Source of the DNA: Sporosarcina sp. P13
GTDB lineage: Bacteria > Bacillota > Bacilli > Bacillales_A > Planococcaceae
Reading direction: 5' to 3'
DNA: 64,000 nt
NCBI RefSeq assembly: GCF_002743055.1
Contig: NZ_PDYM01000005.1
Coordinates: forward strand, 1 to 64,000
Shown here: positions 54,829 to 63,433 of the stretch, one piece after another
Numbering within the stretch: the stretch's first letter is position 1
Layout of the letters: the number at the start of each line of letters is the position of its first letter
Position numbers and translations under genes: made by a program
The notes under the pieces: generated by a model
What the model saw: the letters and a program-made list of their open reading frames with translations, nothing else
Database searches by the model: none
What the model was told of the DNA's origin: nothing

Positions 54829-56016
54829 TCACATTCTGAAAAAGACTCCAAGGCGCTTATCATTTTTGTTCTTTTTTCCATCGGTTGTTCCATAATACGA
54901 GTGATCTAACCTGCTGCTTTCCACTTCGTTCTTCATAGAATGTAACTTACTTAGTAATATGTCGATTTCTGTTGAACGACTTGAATTACTTTCTTTCAGT
55001 TTATTCAGATCTGCATTTAATGCTCCGATCTTCTTTACCGCTTCCATGCCCGCTTCTGTGGATTGATCACGAACTGCTGTGTCATAAATTTCATTCGCTT
55101 CGTTCTCCATGGAAGATAGCGTACGTGCAACGCTATCTAGCGCATGTCGGTGGACAATGTTCGATACGACTTCTTTTTGGTCTAGCGTTTCCCAAAGAGC
55201 ATTTTCAAGTATCGCGATATCATCAATTTGTACAGTTTCCCGCTTATTGATTAATGCCTTCGCCTTCAATACACATAGGGATTGTTTGAAGCGACGATCA
55301 GATGGCTGTATCCCTTCATCTTGCAACTCTCTTCGGATTGTTGATAGTGTATCGTACACTTCGTCAGGAATTGCGACTTTGTTTGTCAGTTCTTGTAGCT
55401 TCACTAAGTCGTCCAAATGCATGGAAGGAGTCTCCACAGTTTCGCCATCATTTTTCAGCATGGAAACGAAGTTCGCTTCATCCGCAATGAAGTCAATCTC
55501 ATAGCGTAAAAGAAACCTGTCAAATAACGCTTCTAGTCCTTCCCCTTCTTCTGGATATTCATTGGACGCACCGATCACGGATATGAGTGGAACTTTGACA
55601 GGTGACCCATCATTATAGAAAAGTCGTTCGTTTATAAGCGTCAGTAAACAATTCAGAATTGCCGAGTTGGCTTTGAAAATTTCATCTAGGAATACTAAAT
55701 GAGCTTCTGGCATTTTTGTTGCAGTGTTTCGTTTGTACACTCCTTGTTCCAAGTCCCTCAATGATAACGGTCCAAAAACTTCCTCTGGCGTACTGAATTT
55801 CGTCAATAACCATTGGAAATAGCAAGTACCTTCGACAATTTTAGCAAGTTCCACAGACAATGCAGATTTTGCAGTTCCTGAAGGTCCAATCATCAACATA
55901 TGTTGGCGAGAAAGCAGAGCAACTAAAATCCCTTCCACTTCACTCTCGCGTTCGTAAAATTTTGCATTGAGTGAGCACTTAATTTCTTCTAGCCTTTGTA
56001 AGTTTTTATTTATCAT
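54829..56016 (-). CDS. MoxR AAA+ ATPase, RavA-like
   Basis: The 395-residue ATPase has Walker A (GPSGTAKSAL near 42), Walker B (LVFLDEIFKAN near 105), sensor 1 (VIGASNEYPEEGEGLEALFDRFLLR) and the RavA-type C-terminal helical region with a coiled coil (about 300-370). RavA works with ViaA, encoded next. ATG at 56016 follows AAGGGG. It differs clearly from the first MoxR gene at 7144-8091. In enterobacteria the pair affects respiratory complexes and antibiotic sensitivity; here the target is unknown. Confidence 0.9.
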   Translation of the reverse strand: MINKNLQRLEEIKCSLNAKFYERESEVEGILVALLSRQHMLMIGPSGTAKSALSVELAKIVEGTCYFQWLLTKFSTPEEVFGPLSLRDLEQGVYKRNTATKMPEAHLVFLDEIFKANSAILNCLLTLINERLFYNDGSPVKVPLISVIGASNEYPEEGEGLEALFDRFLLRYEIDFIADEANFVSMLKNDGETVETPSMHLDDLVKLQELTNKVAIPDEVYDTLSTIRRELQDEGIQPSDRRFKQSLCVLKAKALINKRETVQIDDIAILENALWETLDQKEVVSNIVHRHALDSVARTLSSMENEANEIYDTAVRDQSTEAGMEAVKKIGALNADLNKLKESNSSRSTEIDILLSKLHSMKNEVESSRLDHSYYGTTDGKKNKNDKRLGVFFRM

Positions 56017-56282
56017 GTAGCATTCCCCTTAGTTTGTATTCGAAATACACAGCCTTCCGCGTAACGGATTCCCGTACTACACAGTCTTACTCAACAGTTT
56101 GCTTGAAATTCCGTCATTTTAACCTCGGTGTGGTAATATATTTGCCTTCATGATGTTTCCGTTACCTAACCCTTTTCTTTTTCACTATTTTAGAATTTTT
56201 CCTGAACTAATATATTTTTCATTCATTACGCTGAGAATTTAGTTGATATTTAAGTGTTCTGATCCAAATCATTTTTAAATAT
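56017..56282. other. Gene-free stretch between RavA-like gene and Q-rich gene
   Basis: Low-GC sequence with no open frame worth noting. It must contain the promoter of the RavA-ViaA operon on the minus strand, which I could not pinpoint. Confidence 0.5.
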
Positions 56283-56312
56283 TGAATCTTTATTTCTTAC
56301 TTGGGCATACTA
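56283..56312 (+). promoter_or_regulatory. Sigma-G-like promoter of the Q-rich gene
   Basis: TGAATC (56283-56288), a 17-nt spacer and CATACTA (56306-56312) match the forespore sigma-G pattern with a perfect -10. Transcription would start near 56319, about 30 nt before the start codon. Confidence 0.5.
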
Positions 56313-56347
56313 AACCGTATAAATGCCTATAGATAGGAGCATATCAT

Positions 56348-56734
56348 ATGGAAGCGTCAGCTAAAAAACAAGATCAAAGTTTTAAAGAGCAACAAATTAA
56401 ACAGCAACAACAACAGCTAAAAGAAAACCAAACACCAGCTGAACAACAGTTTGATATCAAAAAGAAATTAGCCATGCAAGCTATGCAACAAGCCGTACAG
56501 ACTATTCAGCAGATGGCATCGATGAACGATATCCCGTCCTTGCAACAAGCACAGCAACAGTTACAACAAGCCATTCAGCAACTGAATTATATGCAAGGAA
56601 TATCAATTACCCAATCCACCACACCCGAACAGCAGCAATTAGAACAAGTTCAGCAACAAATTAAGCAAGCAGCACAAACTCTTCAACTTATTCAATCTCT
56701 TAACAGTGGAAATAACAGCTTTCAAAAAGGGTAA
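56348..56734 (+). CDS. Glutamine-rich small protein, probably spore-associated
   Basis: The 128-residue protein is about one third glutamine, with long runs such as QQQQQ and repeated QxxQQxxQ patterns in amphipathic helices; charged residues cluster in the first 45 residues. It lacks membrane segments and cysteines. ATG at 56348 follows AGGAG and a sigma-G-like promoter lies upstream; a strong terminator follows. Composition and promoter suggest a spore storage or coat protein, but it does not match known SASP motifs. Confidence 0.7.
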   Translation: MEASAKKQDQSFKEQQIKQQQQQLKENQTPAEQQFDIKKKLAMQAMQQAVQTIQQMASMNDIPSLQQAQQQLQQAIQQLNYMQGISITQSTTPEQQQLEQVQQQIKQAAQTLQLIQSLNSGNNSFQKG

Positions 56735-56737
56735 AAA

Positions 56738-56776
56738 ACGCGCAGTAGATTCCGAACGGAACCTACTACGCGCTCT
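56738..56776. terminator. Bidirectional terminator
   Basis: GCGCAGTAGATTCC and GGAACCTACTACGCGC form a long hairpin with A-runs before and TTTTT after it. It separates the Q-rich gene from the convergent molybdenum hydroxylase operon. Confidence 0.88.
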
Positions 56777-56778
56777 TT

Positions 56779-57255
56779 TTATTGACTTTTTTGCAATAAA
56801 TTATTCACAGCCTCGCGAATCTCTTGATAGCCTGTACATCTACAAATATTTGATTGCAGCCACTCTTCTACAAGTTCTTCCGATGCATTCGGGTGATTCG
56901 TTATAAGCGCATGGCAGTTGACGATAAAACCAGGTGTGCAAAAACCACATTGAATCGCCCAGTGATCAACAAATGCTGATTGAACCGGAGAATTCAACAA
57001 ACCCTCAATCGTCGTAATTGGCTTGTTTACGACTTCAACAGCTAATGAAAGACAAGAATGTGTGGGTTCCCCATTGACTAGTACCGTACAAGCACCACAA
57101 TCACCATCTTCACATGCACGTTTAGCCCCAGTTAATCCTAGTTGCTCTCTCAGCGTACATAACAGAGTATCCGAGGCTCGAACAACCGCTTCGTGCGTTT
57201 CTCCATTCACATGTAAATGAATGACTTTCTTCGTTGGTTTATTCTTTATATTCAT
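56779..57255 (-). CDS. Molybdenum hydroxylase, [2Fe-2S] subunit (PucE-like)
   Basis: The 158-residue protein has the two [2Fe-2S] domains of the xanthine oxidase family: CEDGDCGACTVLVNGEPTHSC near 50 and QCGFCTPG, then CRCTGY near 140. It passes electrons from the molybdenum centre to the flavin subunit. ATG at 57255 overlaps the FAD subunit stop by four bases. In Bacillus subtilis the matching set pucCDE encodes xanthine dehydrogenase; substrate here is assumed, not shown. Confidence 0.93.
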   Translation of the reverse strand: MNIKNKPTKKVIHLHVNGETHEAVVRASDTLLCTLREQLGLTGAKRACEDGDCGACTVLVNGEPTHSCLSLAVEVVNKPITTIEGLLNSPVQSAFVDHWAIQCGFCTPGFIVNCHALITNHPNASEELVEEWLQSNICRCTGYQEIREAVNNLLQKSQ

Positions 57256-58088
57256 TCCCCCATCCCCATTTCTTCCATTATGTCGTACAGCATATTTCTT
57301 AAGACAAACACTCGGTACTCATTGGATCCTTGAAGATCATCCAAAACGTTTGTAGGAAGACTGTTTATTGCTTTTTCAATTCTTTCGCTTACTGATTTCT
57401 TGGAGTCATTTAATATATTTTCGACTTCTTGTGATCGAAAAGGGTACTCGCAAACCCCACTAAAAGCGATACGAATTTTTTTATCCTTTACAATCGCCGC
57501 CGCTGAAATAACGGGATACCCTACCTTAGAAAATCTGGTCTTTTTAAGACTTGCATAAGGTAACTTGGTATACTCTGTGTCAATAATCACTTGCAGCAAC
57601 AGCTCCCCAGCCTGTACTTTCAGCTTCTTATCAAATACAGAAGATAATGGGACAATTTTCTCTTTCGTTCCTTTCACTAGTTTCACTTTAGCATCTACTA
57701 ATAAAAGAGGTAAAACACTTTCCTTATAGATTAATTCGCTATTGATATTGCCGCCGATTGTAATTTTATTACGCGAAGTATGATCTGCAATTTTCTTAAT
57801 GGTTTCTCCTAACAACGGAAATAAATTAGAATTCGTAATGTGATTTAATGACATAGCGGCACCAATAACCAATTTGTCGTCTTGCACTTCCATGACAGTG
57901 CATTCCGCAATTTCTTTAATATCTATAACCGTATCTACTTTCAGCTCATTCACACGTGCCCTTGTAATGATTTCTGTACCGCCGGAGAAGTACATCGCAT
58001 GGTCGCCTTGATCATGAACCATAGTATATGTCTGATTTGCTTCCGCCACTGTAGCAGGTTTGATGTAGTTGAAATCAAAAGCAATCAT
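57252..58088 (-). CDS. Molybdenum hydroxylase, FAD-binding subunit (PucC-like)
   Basis: The 278-residue subunit has the FAD-binding pattern: FDFNYIKPATVAEA at the start, FSGGTEIITRARV near 35, SRNKITIGGNI near 105 and a CO dehydrogenase flavoprotein C-terminal domain (about 170-275). ATG at 58088 overlaps the large-subunit stop in an ATGA junction and follows AAGGTGG. Confidence 0.92.
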   Translation of the reverse strand: MIAFDFNYIKPATVAEANQTYTMVHDQGDHAMYFSGGTEIITRARVNELKVDTVIDIKEIAECTVMEVQDDKLVIGAAMSLNHITNSNLFPLLGETIKKIADHTSRNKITIGGNINSELIYKESVLPLLLVDAKVKLVKGTKEKIVPLSSVFDKKLKVQAGELLLQVIIDTEYTKLPYASLKKTRFSKVGYPVISAAAIVKDKKIRIAFSGVCEYPFRSQEVENILNDSKKSVSERIEKAINSLPTNVLDDLQGSNEYRVFVLRNMLYDIMEEMGMGE

Positions 58089-60430
58089 TGTTTTTCCACC
58101 TTCTTCGCTTGCCAAATAACTTCCGGCGTCAGTGGCAATTGAGTAAGTTCCACTTCCGTACCGACAGAAAGACTGTTAGCCAAGCATGCAGCTGCCCCAA
58201 TGACACCGTACTCCCCTATACCTCTAGCACCAAAAGGTCCGTCTGCAGCTGGCGTTTCAATAAATTCAACGAGATATTCTGCTGGTTGCTCACCGTACCG
58301 AAGCACCGGATAATTTCGAAGCCCTGTATTTTGAACCACTCCGTTATGATCAAATATAAACTTCTCACTCGTTGCGTAACTAAGTCCCATATACATACCG
58401 CCACGCATTTGTTGTGTGGCTGTCATCGGATTAATAATCGTTCCTCCGTCAAGAACAGTCACTGCGTTAAGTATCGAATACGTAAAATCCCGTGTATTCA
58501 ATTCCACTTCCACTGCTTGGACACCAACCGACCACCACGGCCCTGGTTTACCAAAGCCCGTTTGTTCATCCATCGGTGTCAAATGCCGCTGAACATGCTT
58601 TCCGACACCTACAACTTGCCCTTCTATCGAGTGGCCACTTGGATAGGTGTATCCTATCGCAATATCTTTTATTTCCACTCCAAACGTTGGATCAGGCGTT
58701 AAAAACACACGACCGCCACCCACTTCCAAGTCTTCTGGAGTACATTGCAATACAATAGAAGCTGTTTTTTTCAATTGAGCAATTGCATTTTCCGCCGCAG
58801 AAATAACCGCACGTCCCGCGAGAAACGTCGAGCTACTAGCCACTGTTCGCCATTGATGCGGATCATATTGCGTATTCGTTTCCATCGTGACATGGATTTT
58901 CTTCATGTCCATTCCTAACTTTTCCGCAAGAATTTGTCCAAGAACCGTTTTCGTCCCTTGCCCTAACTCGATCGCTGCACAATTTAAATTGACACTGCCA
59001 TCTGCTTCAAATGTTAGAATCGCACCTGCTTGAGCATTCGTAGCAGTGGTCGATGTCTTCCAAAATAGACTAATTCCTTTTGTACGTACTTTATTTTTAC
59101 CGATTTCGATCTTTTGGCCTTCATCCCATTTAATTAATTCTCTTGCACGGTTAAGACACTTCTCCACGTCCCCTATATTGTTGGCAGTTAATCCAGTTTG
59201 AGTAGGCGATGTATGTCCAGGTTTGATGCCATTTAAAATACGAAATTGCACAGGATCTATTTGTAACTTTTTAGCTAGTTGATCAATCGTTCGTTCTACC
59301 GCAAATGTCAGCTCTGGATGTCCATAACCTCTAAATGAAGTCGCGAATGGGTGATTTGTGTATATACAGTATGAGTCACACCATACATTCGGAATATGAT
59401 AGGGACCTGTACAATCTATCGCAGCTGCTCTAGTAATTCCTGCTGCCTGGTCTGAATAAGCACCTGAATCGAGTAAGTACGTATACTTACCCGCAACCAA
59501 TTTCCCTTCCTTCGTTGCACCCAGCTGTACGGTTGCGTCAAGACCTATACGACAAGGTCCTGTTATCATATCTTCTTCTCGATCAAATTCTAATTTTACT
59601 AATTTCCCACCGACCGCTTTTGAAGCAAGATAAGCGAGAGGTTCTAATTGAACCGTTCCCTTTCCTCCAAATGCTCCACCAACCATTGGAATGTGGACCA
59701 GTATATTTCCTACATCTACATTAAAAAACTGATTAAGTACTTTTTTTATAGTAAATGGAGATTGGCTACACGAATGCACAATGACCTTACCCGCAGGATT
59801 GATTTCTACTCGTGTACTTCGTGTCTCCAATGCCACATGATCCGAAAGATTGAACGAATAATTCGCTGTAATCGTCTCTTCGCAGCTGGCCCACGCGCTA
59901 TCAAAATCTCCTTTACGAATCTTAATATGACTGCCAATATTTGTTCCTGATTTCGGATAGACATTGTCTATGATTTTCGTATACTGTCCTGCATTTTCAT
60001 GAACGAGGGGGGCGTCCTGTTGAAAAGCTTGTTGGACGGAATTCACAATAGGTAAAGGTTCATATTCGACTTTTACTTTTGTAGTAGCTAATTTAGCTTG
60101 ATGTTCGTGATCTGCAACGACAATCGCGACAGGCTCACCGTAATATCGTACTTTTTCAAATGCTAAAGGGGGACGATCTGCCAAAATGGGGCCGATGTGA
60201 AACGGAAACATTTCTCCTGTTACAACGGCACGTACACCTGGTATTTTCCATGCCTCCGTTGTATCAATGGATGTAATCCTGGCATGTGCTTGTGTACTTT
60301 TCACAAGTTTTGCATGCATTAGGCCTGGAACTGAATAATCCCCAACATATCGAACTTTTCCTGTCGACTTTTCCACTGCATCAATCCGTTGTTCAGGTGT
60401 GCCTACTGTTGTCCATATTTTATTTGCCAC
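58085..60430 (-). CDS. Molybdenum hydroxylase, molybdopterin-binding subunit (PucD-like)
   Basis: The 781-residue catalytic subunit has an aldehyde oxidase/xanthine dehydrogenase a/b hammerhead (about 17-125) and the molybdopterin-binding domains, with GGAFGGKG near 240, SFRGYGHPE near 355, an AAIELGQGT motif near 485 and the C-terminal GARGIGEYG near 735 with the catalytic glutamate. It binds the molybdenum cofactor and hydroxylates a heterocycle such as hypoxanthine or xanthine. ATG at 60430. XdhC- and MocA-like maturation genes are divergent nearby, which supports a Mo-cytosine-dinucleotide-type or sulfurated cofactor. Confidence 0.92.
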   Translation of the reverse strand: MANKIWTTVGTPEQRIDAVEKSTGKVRYVGDYSVPGLMHAKLVKSTQAHARITSIDTTEAWKIPGVRAVVTGEMFPFHIGPILADRPPLAFEKVRYYGEPVAIVVADHEHQAKLATTKVKVEYEPLPIVNSVQQAFQQDAPLVHENAGQYTKIIDNVYPKSGTNIGSHIKIRKGDFDSAWASCEETITANYSFNLSDHVALETRSTRVEINPAGKVIVHSCSQSPFTIKKVLNQFFNVDVGNILVHIPMVGGAFGGKGTVQLEPLAYLASKAVGGKLVKLEFDREEDMITGPCRIGLDATVQLGATKEGKLVAGKYTYLLDSGAYSDQAAGITRAAAIDCTGPYHIPNVWCDSYCIYTNHPFATSFRGYGHPELTFAVERTIDQLAKKLQIDPVQFRILNGIKPGHTSPTQTGLTANNIGDVEKCLNRARELIKWDEGQKIEIGKNKVRTKGISLFWKTSTTATNAQAGAILTFEADGSVNLNCAAIELGQGTKTVLGQILAEKLGMDMKKIHVTMETNTQYDPHQWRTVASSSTFLAGRAVISAAENAIAQLKKTASIVLQCTPEDLEVGGGRVFLTPDPTFGVEIKDIAIGYTYPSGHSIEGQVVGVGKHVQRHLTPMDEQTGFGKPGPWWSVGVQAVEVELNTRDFTYSILNAVTVLDGGTIINPMTATQQMRGGMYMGLSYATSEKFIFDHNGVVQNTGLRNYPVLRYGEQPAEYLVEFIETPAADGPFGARGIGEYGVIGAAACLANSLSVGTEVELTQLPLTPEVIWQAKKVEKQ

Positions 60431-60454
60431 AAACTTTGACCTCCCAAAAGCAAT

Positions 60455-60646
60455 CTAATGCGCCACGACTATAAGTGTGTCTGCATCTATTTCGTGCGAT
60501 GTAGCATCCAATACCTTTTCAAGCGTTAATGCAGTTATTTGTAGTTCCTGTGGATCTTTCACAATAAAAATTGTTGCACCACCAGCCACCACATTTTCTC
60601 TTTTCATCGTGACCACCGCTACAATTTCCGCATGTTGATTTTCCAA
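60455..60646 (-). CDS. Capping complex subunit for YIEGIA-like protein
   Basis: The 63-residue soluble protein (ENQHAEIVAVVTMKREN, then GGATIFIVKDPQELQ) fits the small family named as capping complex subunit for YIEGIA proteins, which occurs with YIEGIA genes in spore formers. TTG at 60646 lies nine bases after AAGGAG; the GTG two codons upstream lies too close to it. It sits between the YIEGIA gene (39 nt) and the molybdenum hydroxylase large subunit (24 nt) on one strand. The assignment rests on recall of the family. Confidence 0.7.
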   Translation of the reverse strand: MENQHAEIVAVVTMKRENVVAGGATIFIVKDPQELQITALTLEKVLDATSHEIDADTLIVVAH

Positions 60647-60685
60647 TGTGCACAACTCCTTCTAGTAGTGAATAACCGGTGTATC

Positions 60686-61561
60686 CTACTTTCCTTTATG
60701 TGCTTCCTTAGGCATTCGAATGGCACTATCAAGAATTGGTACTTGCTCCAGCACCGCTCGTACTTGATGAAAGTCCTTTTCACTTGGCAACATGAACAGT
60801 GCAATTCGCCCATCCGCCATGTCCCTTTTCGTCATTGGAACCAACGCAGGTTCACCAGAGTCTAAATAACTTCCTAATACAGTCGCTATATGATGCAACA
60901 TTGCCTGCCGTTGCCCAAGGTAGGATAGCGTCACAATACCATTTTGATTTCTTGGTGTAACAATTACACCAACCGCTTTATCCGTAATAATTTTTCTTGT
61001 ATCAGCCAAGCCCACATTTTTTATAAGAATATCGTCTACAAAGAGTGTGGCTCCTTCAAAACGAATCTCTCCTTCCGAAACGTCTGCAATTTCCTGAAGT
61101 ACTTTTCCTGACTTACGGAATTTCACAATTAGCAACAAAACAATTCCACCGATTATTCCTAGCCAAAAGGAATACACTGCGCATAATGTGGTGATAAGCG
61201 CTGTAAACATCACCAAATAGTTTCGACTTTCAAACGCTTGTGCCATTCCCTCGATAAATGGAATCCCACGTTTCACCAACTCAAATGCATCAATATTTTG
61301 CAGTGACTCTCTTTCCATCTTTCGTACTTCACGAAATTGTGTGGCGGCTAACCCAAGGAATGTCACAGCAGTCCAGTCAGATTCCAAAACTGCTGGCGTT
61401 GCGACTGCCCCGATAAATGCCGCAATGAAGCCAAAGGAAAGGTGAATAATTTGTCCCGTTGGATACGTTGGGTATTGCCGAAAGTCCGTTCGTAATAATA
61501 GTAAACGTGCCGAAAAACCAAAAACCACTCCCATTACAACAGGAAGCAAATAATCACTCAA
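60686..61561 (-). CDS. YIEGIA family membrane protein
   Basis: The 291-residue protein has about three to four membrane helices (about 5-20, 43-65 and 115-150) and the family motif in the form FIEGMAQAF near 103, with a C-terminal soluble domain. YIEGIA proteins are found in endospore formers and linked to sporulation; their function is poorly known. TTG at 61561 follows AGGAGAGG. It appears to be the first gene of the same transcript that carries the molybdenum hydroxylase subunits. Confidence 0.8.
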   Translation of the reverse strand: MSDYLLPVVMGVVFGFSARLLLLRTDFRQYPTYPTGQIIHLSFGFIAAFIGAVATPAVLESDWTAVTFLGLAATQFREVRKMERESLQNIDAFELVKRGIPFIEGMAQAFESRNYLVMFTALITTLCAVYSFWLGIIGGIVLLLIVKFRKSGKVLQEIADVSEGEIRFEGATLFVDDILIKNVGLADTRKIITDKAVGVIVTPRNQNGIVTLSYLGQRQAMLHHIATVLGSYLDSGEPALVPMTKRDMADGRIALFMLPSEKDFHQVRAVLEQVPILDSAIRMPKEAHKGK

Positions 61562-61704
61562 AGCGATCCTCTCCTACAATTAAATATGTTATAGCTCCTA
61601 TCCTTTCCATAATCAGACGAAAATATAATATGAATGTGTATCAATATAACGAATAGAACGACACTCGAGTGGCAATAGTAGATTGCAAGAAACGAGGTGG
61701 TAAT

Positions 61705-62703
61705 TTGCAATCGATTCAACAAATGATTCAAACTGTTTTAGAAAATCCGAAAGCAGTCGTATTAGCTATCATTGTGAATGTTGAGGGTTCTTCATATAGA
61801 AAAGAAGGTACATGGATGCTAATACAAGAGGATGGTAAGCGCATTGGTGTTATAAGTGGCGGCTGTTTAGAGAATGATATTCATGAACGAGCAAATGACT
61901 TGTTTAATACAGGAAAAGCAGAAATCATGCAATATGATTTACGTGCGGAAGATGACCTCGGTTGGGGACGCGGCATGGGTTGTAACGGTATAGTAACTGT
62001 ATTCTTACGTGACATCGATTCCGATTATCGTAGCTTTCTTGATTTCGCGCAAAAGCGTTTACTAGCAAACGAGCCTATGTATATCATTCATTCCATAAAG
62101 AAATTCAACCAGTATGGATGTATAGATCAGCAAGGAAAAGTTTTCGGTACTATTGAATTGGAAATACCACAACTTTCAGATGAATTACTCCCTTTTCAAA
62201 CGATTACTAATTCGCTCATAAACGATGATGACGTATTCTTTTTCCAACTAATTTGGCCACAACCTAAACTTTATATTGTCGGTGCAGGAATTGACGCACA
62301 ACCGCTTGCCCATCTTGCCGAACGCGTTGGCTATGCAGTCCATCTCTTTGATTGGCGAAGTGAATTATGCAATAAAAAGAATTTCCCATCAGCAACTTCC
62401 TTTCATGTGGGAGACGTTGAAGAATTAATTTCAAACGTGCTATTTAACCCGCTAGATTCGGTTGTCCTTATGACGCATGATTTTCAGTTGGACGCAAAAA
62501 TCATACAGCATTTGCTTCAATGCGAAACATTGTATATCGGGGTTTTAGGTTCAAAAGAAAGGACTGCACGCTTACTTGGTAAGAACATACCGAGCAAAAT
62601 CCATTCACCGGTAGGTCTATCTATTGGTGCGGATGGTCCCGAAGAAATTGCAGTTAGTATCGTCGCAGAACTAATAGCGCAAAGGCAGGGGAAGATGCTT
62701 TGA
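61705..62703 (+). CDS. XdhC-family molybdenum hydroxylase maturation protein (PucA-like)
   Basis: The 332-residue protein has an N-terminal XdhC/CoxI domain (NVEGSSYRKEGTWMLI, then ISGGCLENDIHE, and GMGCNGIVTVFL) and a C-terminal Rossmann domain with GAGIDAQPLAHLA near 205, ending ADGPEEIAVSIVAELIAQRQG. XdhC loads the sulfurated molybdenum cofactor into xanthine dehydrogenases. The TTG at 61705 follows GAGGTGG; the longer frame has no site. It overlaps the MocA-like gene and is divergent from the structural operon. Confidence 0.92.
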   Translation: MQSIQQMIQTVLENPKAVVLAIIVNVEGSSYRKEGTWMLIQEDGKRIGVISGGCLENDIHERANDLFNTGKAEIMQYDLRAEDDLGWGRGMGCNGIVTVFLRDIDSDYRSFLDFAQKRLLANEPMYIIHSIKKFNQYGCIDQQGKVFGTIELEIPQLSDELLPFQTITNSLINDDDVFFFQLIWPQPKLYIVGAGIDAQPLAHLAERVGYAVHLFDWRSELCNKKNFPSATSFHVGDVEELISNVLFNPLDSVVLMTHDFQLDAKIIQHLLQCETLYIGVLGSKERTARLLGKNIPSKIHSPVGLSIGADGPEEIAVSIVAELIAQRQGKML

Positions 62704-63314
62704 AAATTGTAGGAATTTACTTAGCCGCTGGAAATAGTAGCCGAATGGGTAGACATAAATTAGCTTTGCCAGTAGGAATGCGGACTGTCGGCAGTTTGGC
62801 ACTCGAAACTGCTTTACGATCGCCACTCGATGAAATCTATATCATTACAAAAGACACAGACCCTGTGGAGTGGCTATCTCCGCACATACAATTGAACTCT
62901 GCATGCACCATTATCAAATGTCCATCTTCACATAAAGGTCAATCCGAATCCTTACGACGTGGTATTCAACAAGCCCAAAAAAATTCGGCAGATGCTGTGA
63001 TGATCTTACTAGCCGATCAACCGTTCATTACAGTTCAAATGATTACGAATATGATTAACTGCTTAAAAAGTAATCCGACTTGTCCATTCGTCGCTACTTC
63101 ATTTGAACAAACGATTATGCCGCCTGTTCTTTTCACATCATCAATGTATCCAGAGCTATTAAAAATACGTGGTGACAAAGGGGCTCGTTCTATTCTTCGC
63201 GGTAAATTACTACAGAGAGGAATCTTATTACCTTGTACTGATAAAAGATTGGTCTTTGATATCGATACGAAAGATGATTATTTGGAGTTCAAAAAAATAG
63301 TAGCCACGAAATGA
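62700..63314 (+). CDS. MocA-like nucleotidyltransferase (molybdenum cofactor cytidylyltransferase type, PucB-like)
   Basis: The 204-residue protein has the MobA/MocA nucleotide-binding motif LAAGNSSRMGRHKLALPV at the start, HKGQSESLRRGI near 78 and LLADQPFIT near 100. It modifies molybdopterin with a nucleotide, usually CMP, for hydroxylases. TTG at 62700 overlaps the XdhC stop (TTGA). It is the second gene of the maturation operon. Confidence 0.9.
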   Translation: MKIVGIYLAAGNSSRMGRHKLALPVGMRTVGSLALETALRSPLDEIYIITKDTDPVEWLSPHIQLNSACTIIKCPSSHKGQSESLRRGIQQAQKNSADAVMILLADQPFITVQMITNMINCLKSNPTCPFVATSFEQTIMPPVLFTSSMYPELLKIRGDKGARSILRGKLLQRGILLPCTDKRLVFDIDTKDDYLEFKKIVATK

Positions 63315-63348
63315 TGTTCCTCTCTCATTTCGCGACTACTATTTTTAG
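63296..63348 (+). terminator. Terminator of the maturation operon
   Basis: AATAGTAGCCACGAAATGA and the matching TCATTTCGCGACTACTATT form a long hairpin, followed by TTTAG. The hairpin overlaps the stop codon of the MocA-like gene. Confidence 0.8.
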
Positions 63349-63433
63349 TTTCCTGCTAGAAAACCTAATAACCGTTGACTGACACAGACTACTTATTAGT
63401 TCCTATTATACAGATCGACTTGTCCATTCTAAT

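Noticed and set aside
58088..58702. 204-codon plus-strand open frame
   Set aside because: Antisense to the well-supported molybdenum hydroxylase large subunit; composition is typical of a shadow frame.
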